From positions 2,866-8,059 of the forward strand of contig JAPOSK010000595.1 of the NCBI GenBank assembly GCA_026709725.1: 5,194 bases of DNA, in the 5' to 3' direction. This document shows positions 5,065 through 5,194 of this stretch, one piece after another; the first letter of the stretch is position 1; each line of letters begins with the position of its first letter. The DNA is from Paracoccaceae bacterium. Its GTDB lineage: Bacteria > Pseudomonadota > Alphaproteobacteria > Rhodobacterales > Rhodobacteraceae. The notes under the pieces are model-generated. The model searched no databases. It was not told where the DNA came from and saw only the letters and a program-made list of their open reading frames with translations. A program made the position numbers and the translations under genes.

Positions 5065-5194
5065 ACGCCTCCTTTCGAGCCAGGACGCAATCAAGGTATC
5101 GTTGAAAGGCAAAGATTCGAAAGTGTGATCATTCCCATCTCCCTTAATGGGCTCATCCCCAATCAGCGATCAAGAACAGGGAAAGACCCGGTCA

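Noticed and set aside
5147..5194. Plus-strand frame from ATG 5147 to the right edge
   Set aside because: Only 16 codons are visible and the upstream bases are pyrimidine-rich without a ribosome binding sequence, so a divergent gene cannot be supported.
1..5194. CRISPR array, tRNA, rRNA, insertion sequence ends or attachment site
   Set aside because: No regularly spaced long repeats, tRNA-like cloverleaf, rRNA-like stretch, transposase or matching terminal repeats were seen.

Overview
The window looks like GC-rich proteobacterial DNA. An alphaproteobacterium of the Acetobacteraceae type is my guess from codon use and protein style, with low confidence. It is an accessory, probably defence-type locus. 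Every gene I can support reads right to left on the minus strand; the long plus-strand frames are shadows.

Layout in order of transcription. 5194-4922 is an upstream region with a consensus-like -35 box, small dyads and an odd pair of tiny overlapping frames. 4921-3536 encodes a 461-residue P-loop ATPase (ATPase B). 3535-3194 is a gap holding a good promoter with a perfect 8+8 inverted repeat just upstream of its -35, two mutually exclusive hairpins, and a doubtful 38-codon frame. 3193-1958 encodes a 411-residue ATPase (ATPase A), clearly a paralogue of B. 1957-1745 is a gap with short repeats. From 1744 to the left edge runs the first 581 codons of a large gene with no stop in the window. 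It encodes an N-terminal Mrr-like PD-(D/E)XK nuclease followed by an SF2 helicase motor, in the style of the COG4889 'predicted helicase' family that contains the type ISP restriction-modification enzymes (LlaGI, LlaBIII). The methyltransferase and target-recognition parts, if present, lie beyond the left edge.

How the genes may work together (inference): the nuclease-helicase is a likely DNA-translocating restriction effector. The two ATPases resemble ORC/Cdc6-, TniB- or ExeA-type P-loop proteins (VFxGR box, Walker A, Walker B with DEAQ, GWPRH sensor-2-like motif, C-terminal winged-helix-like CPIPxFR module). They could form a homo- or hetero-oligomeric DNA-bound switch that senses, loads or licenses the effector. 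Type ISP enzymes are known as self-contained single polypeptides, so a dedicated pair of upstream ATPases is the most unusual aspect of the window. No transposase, integrase, tRNA, rRNA or CRISPR array was seen.
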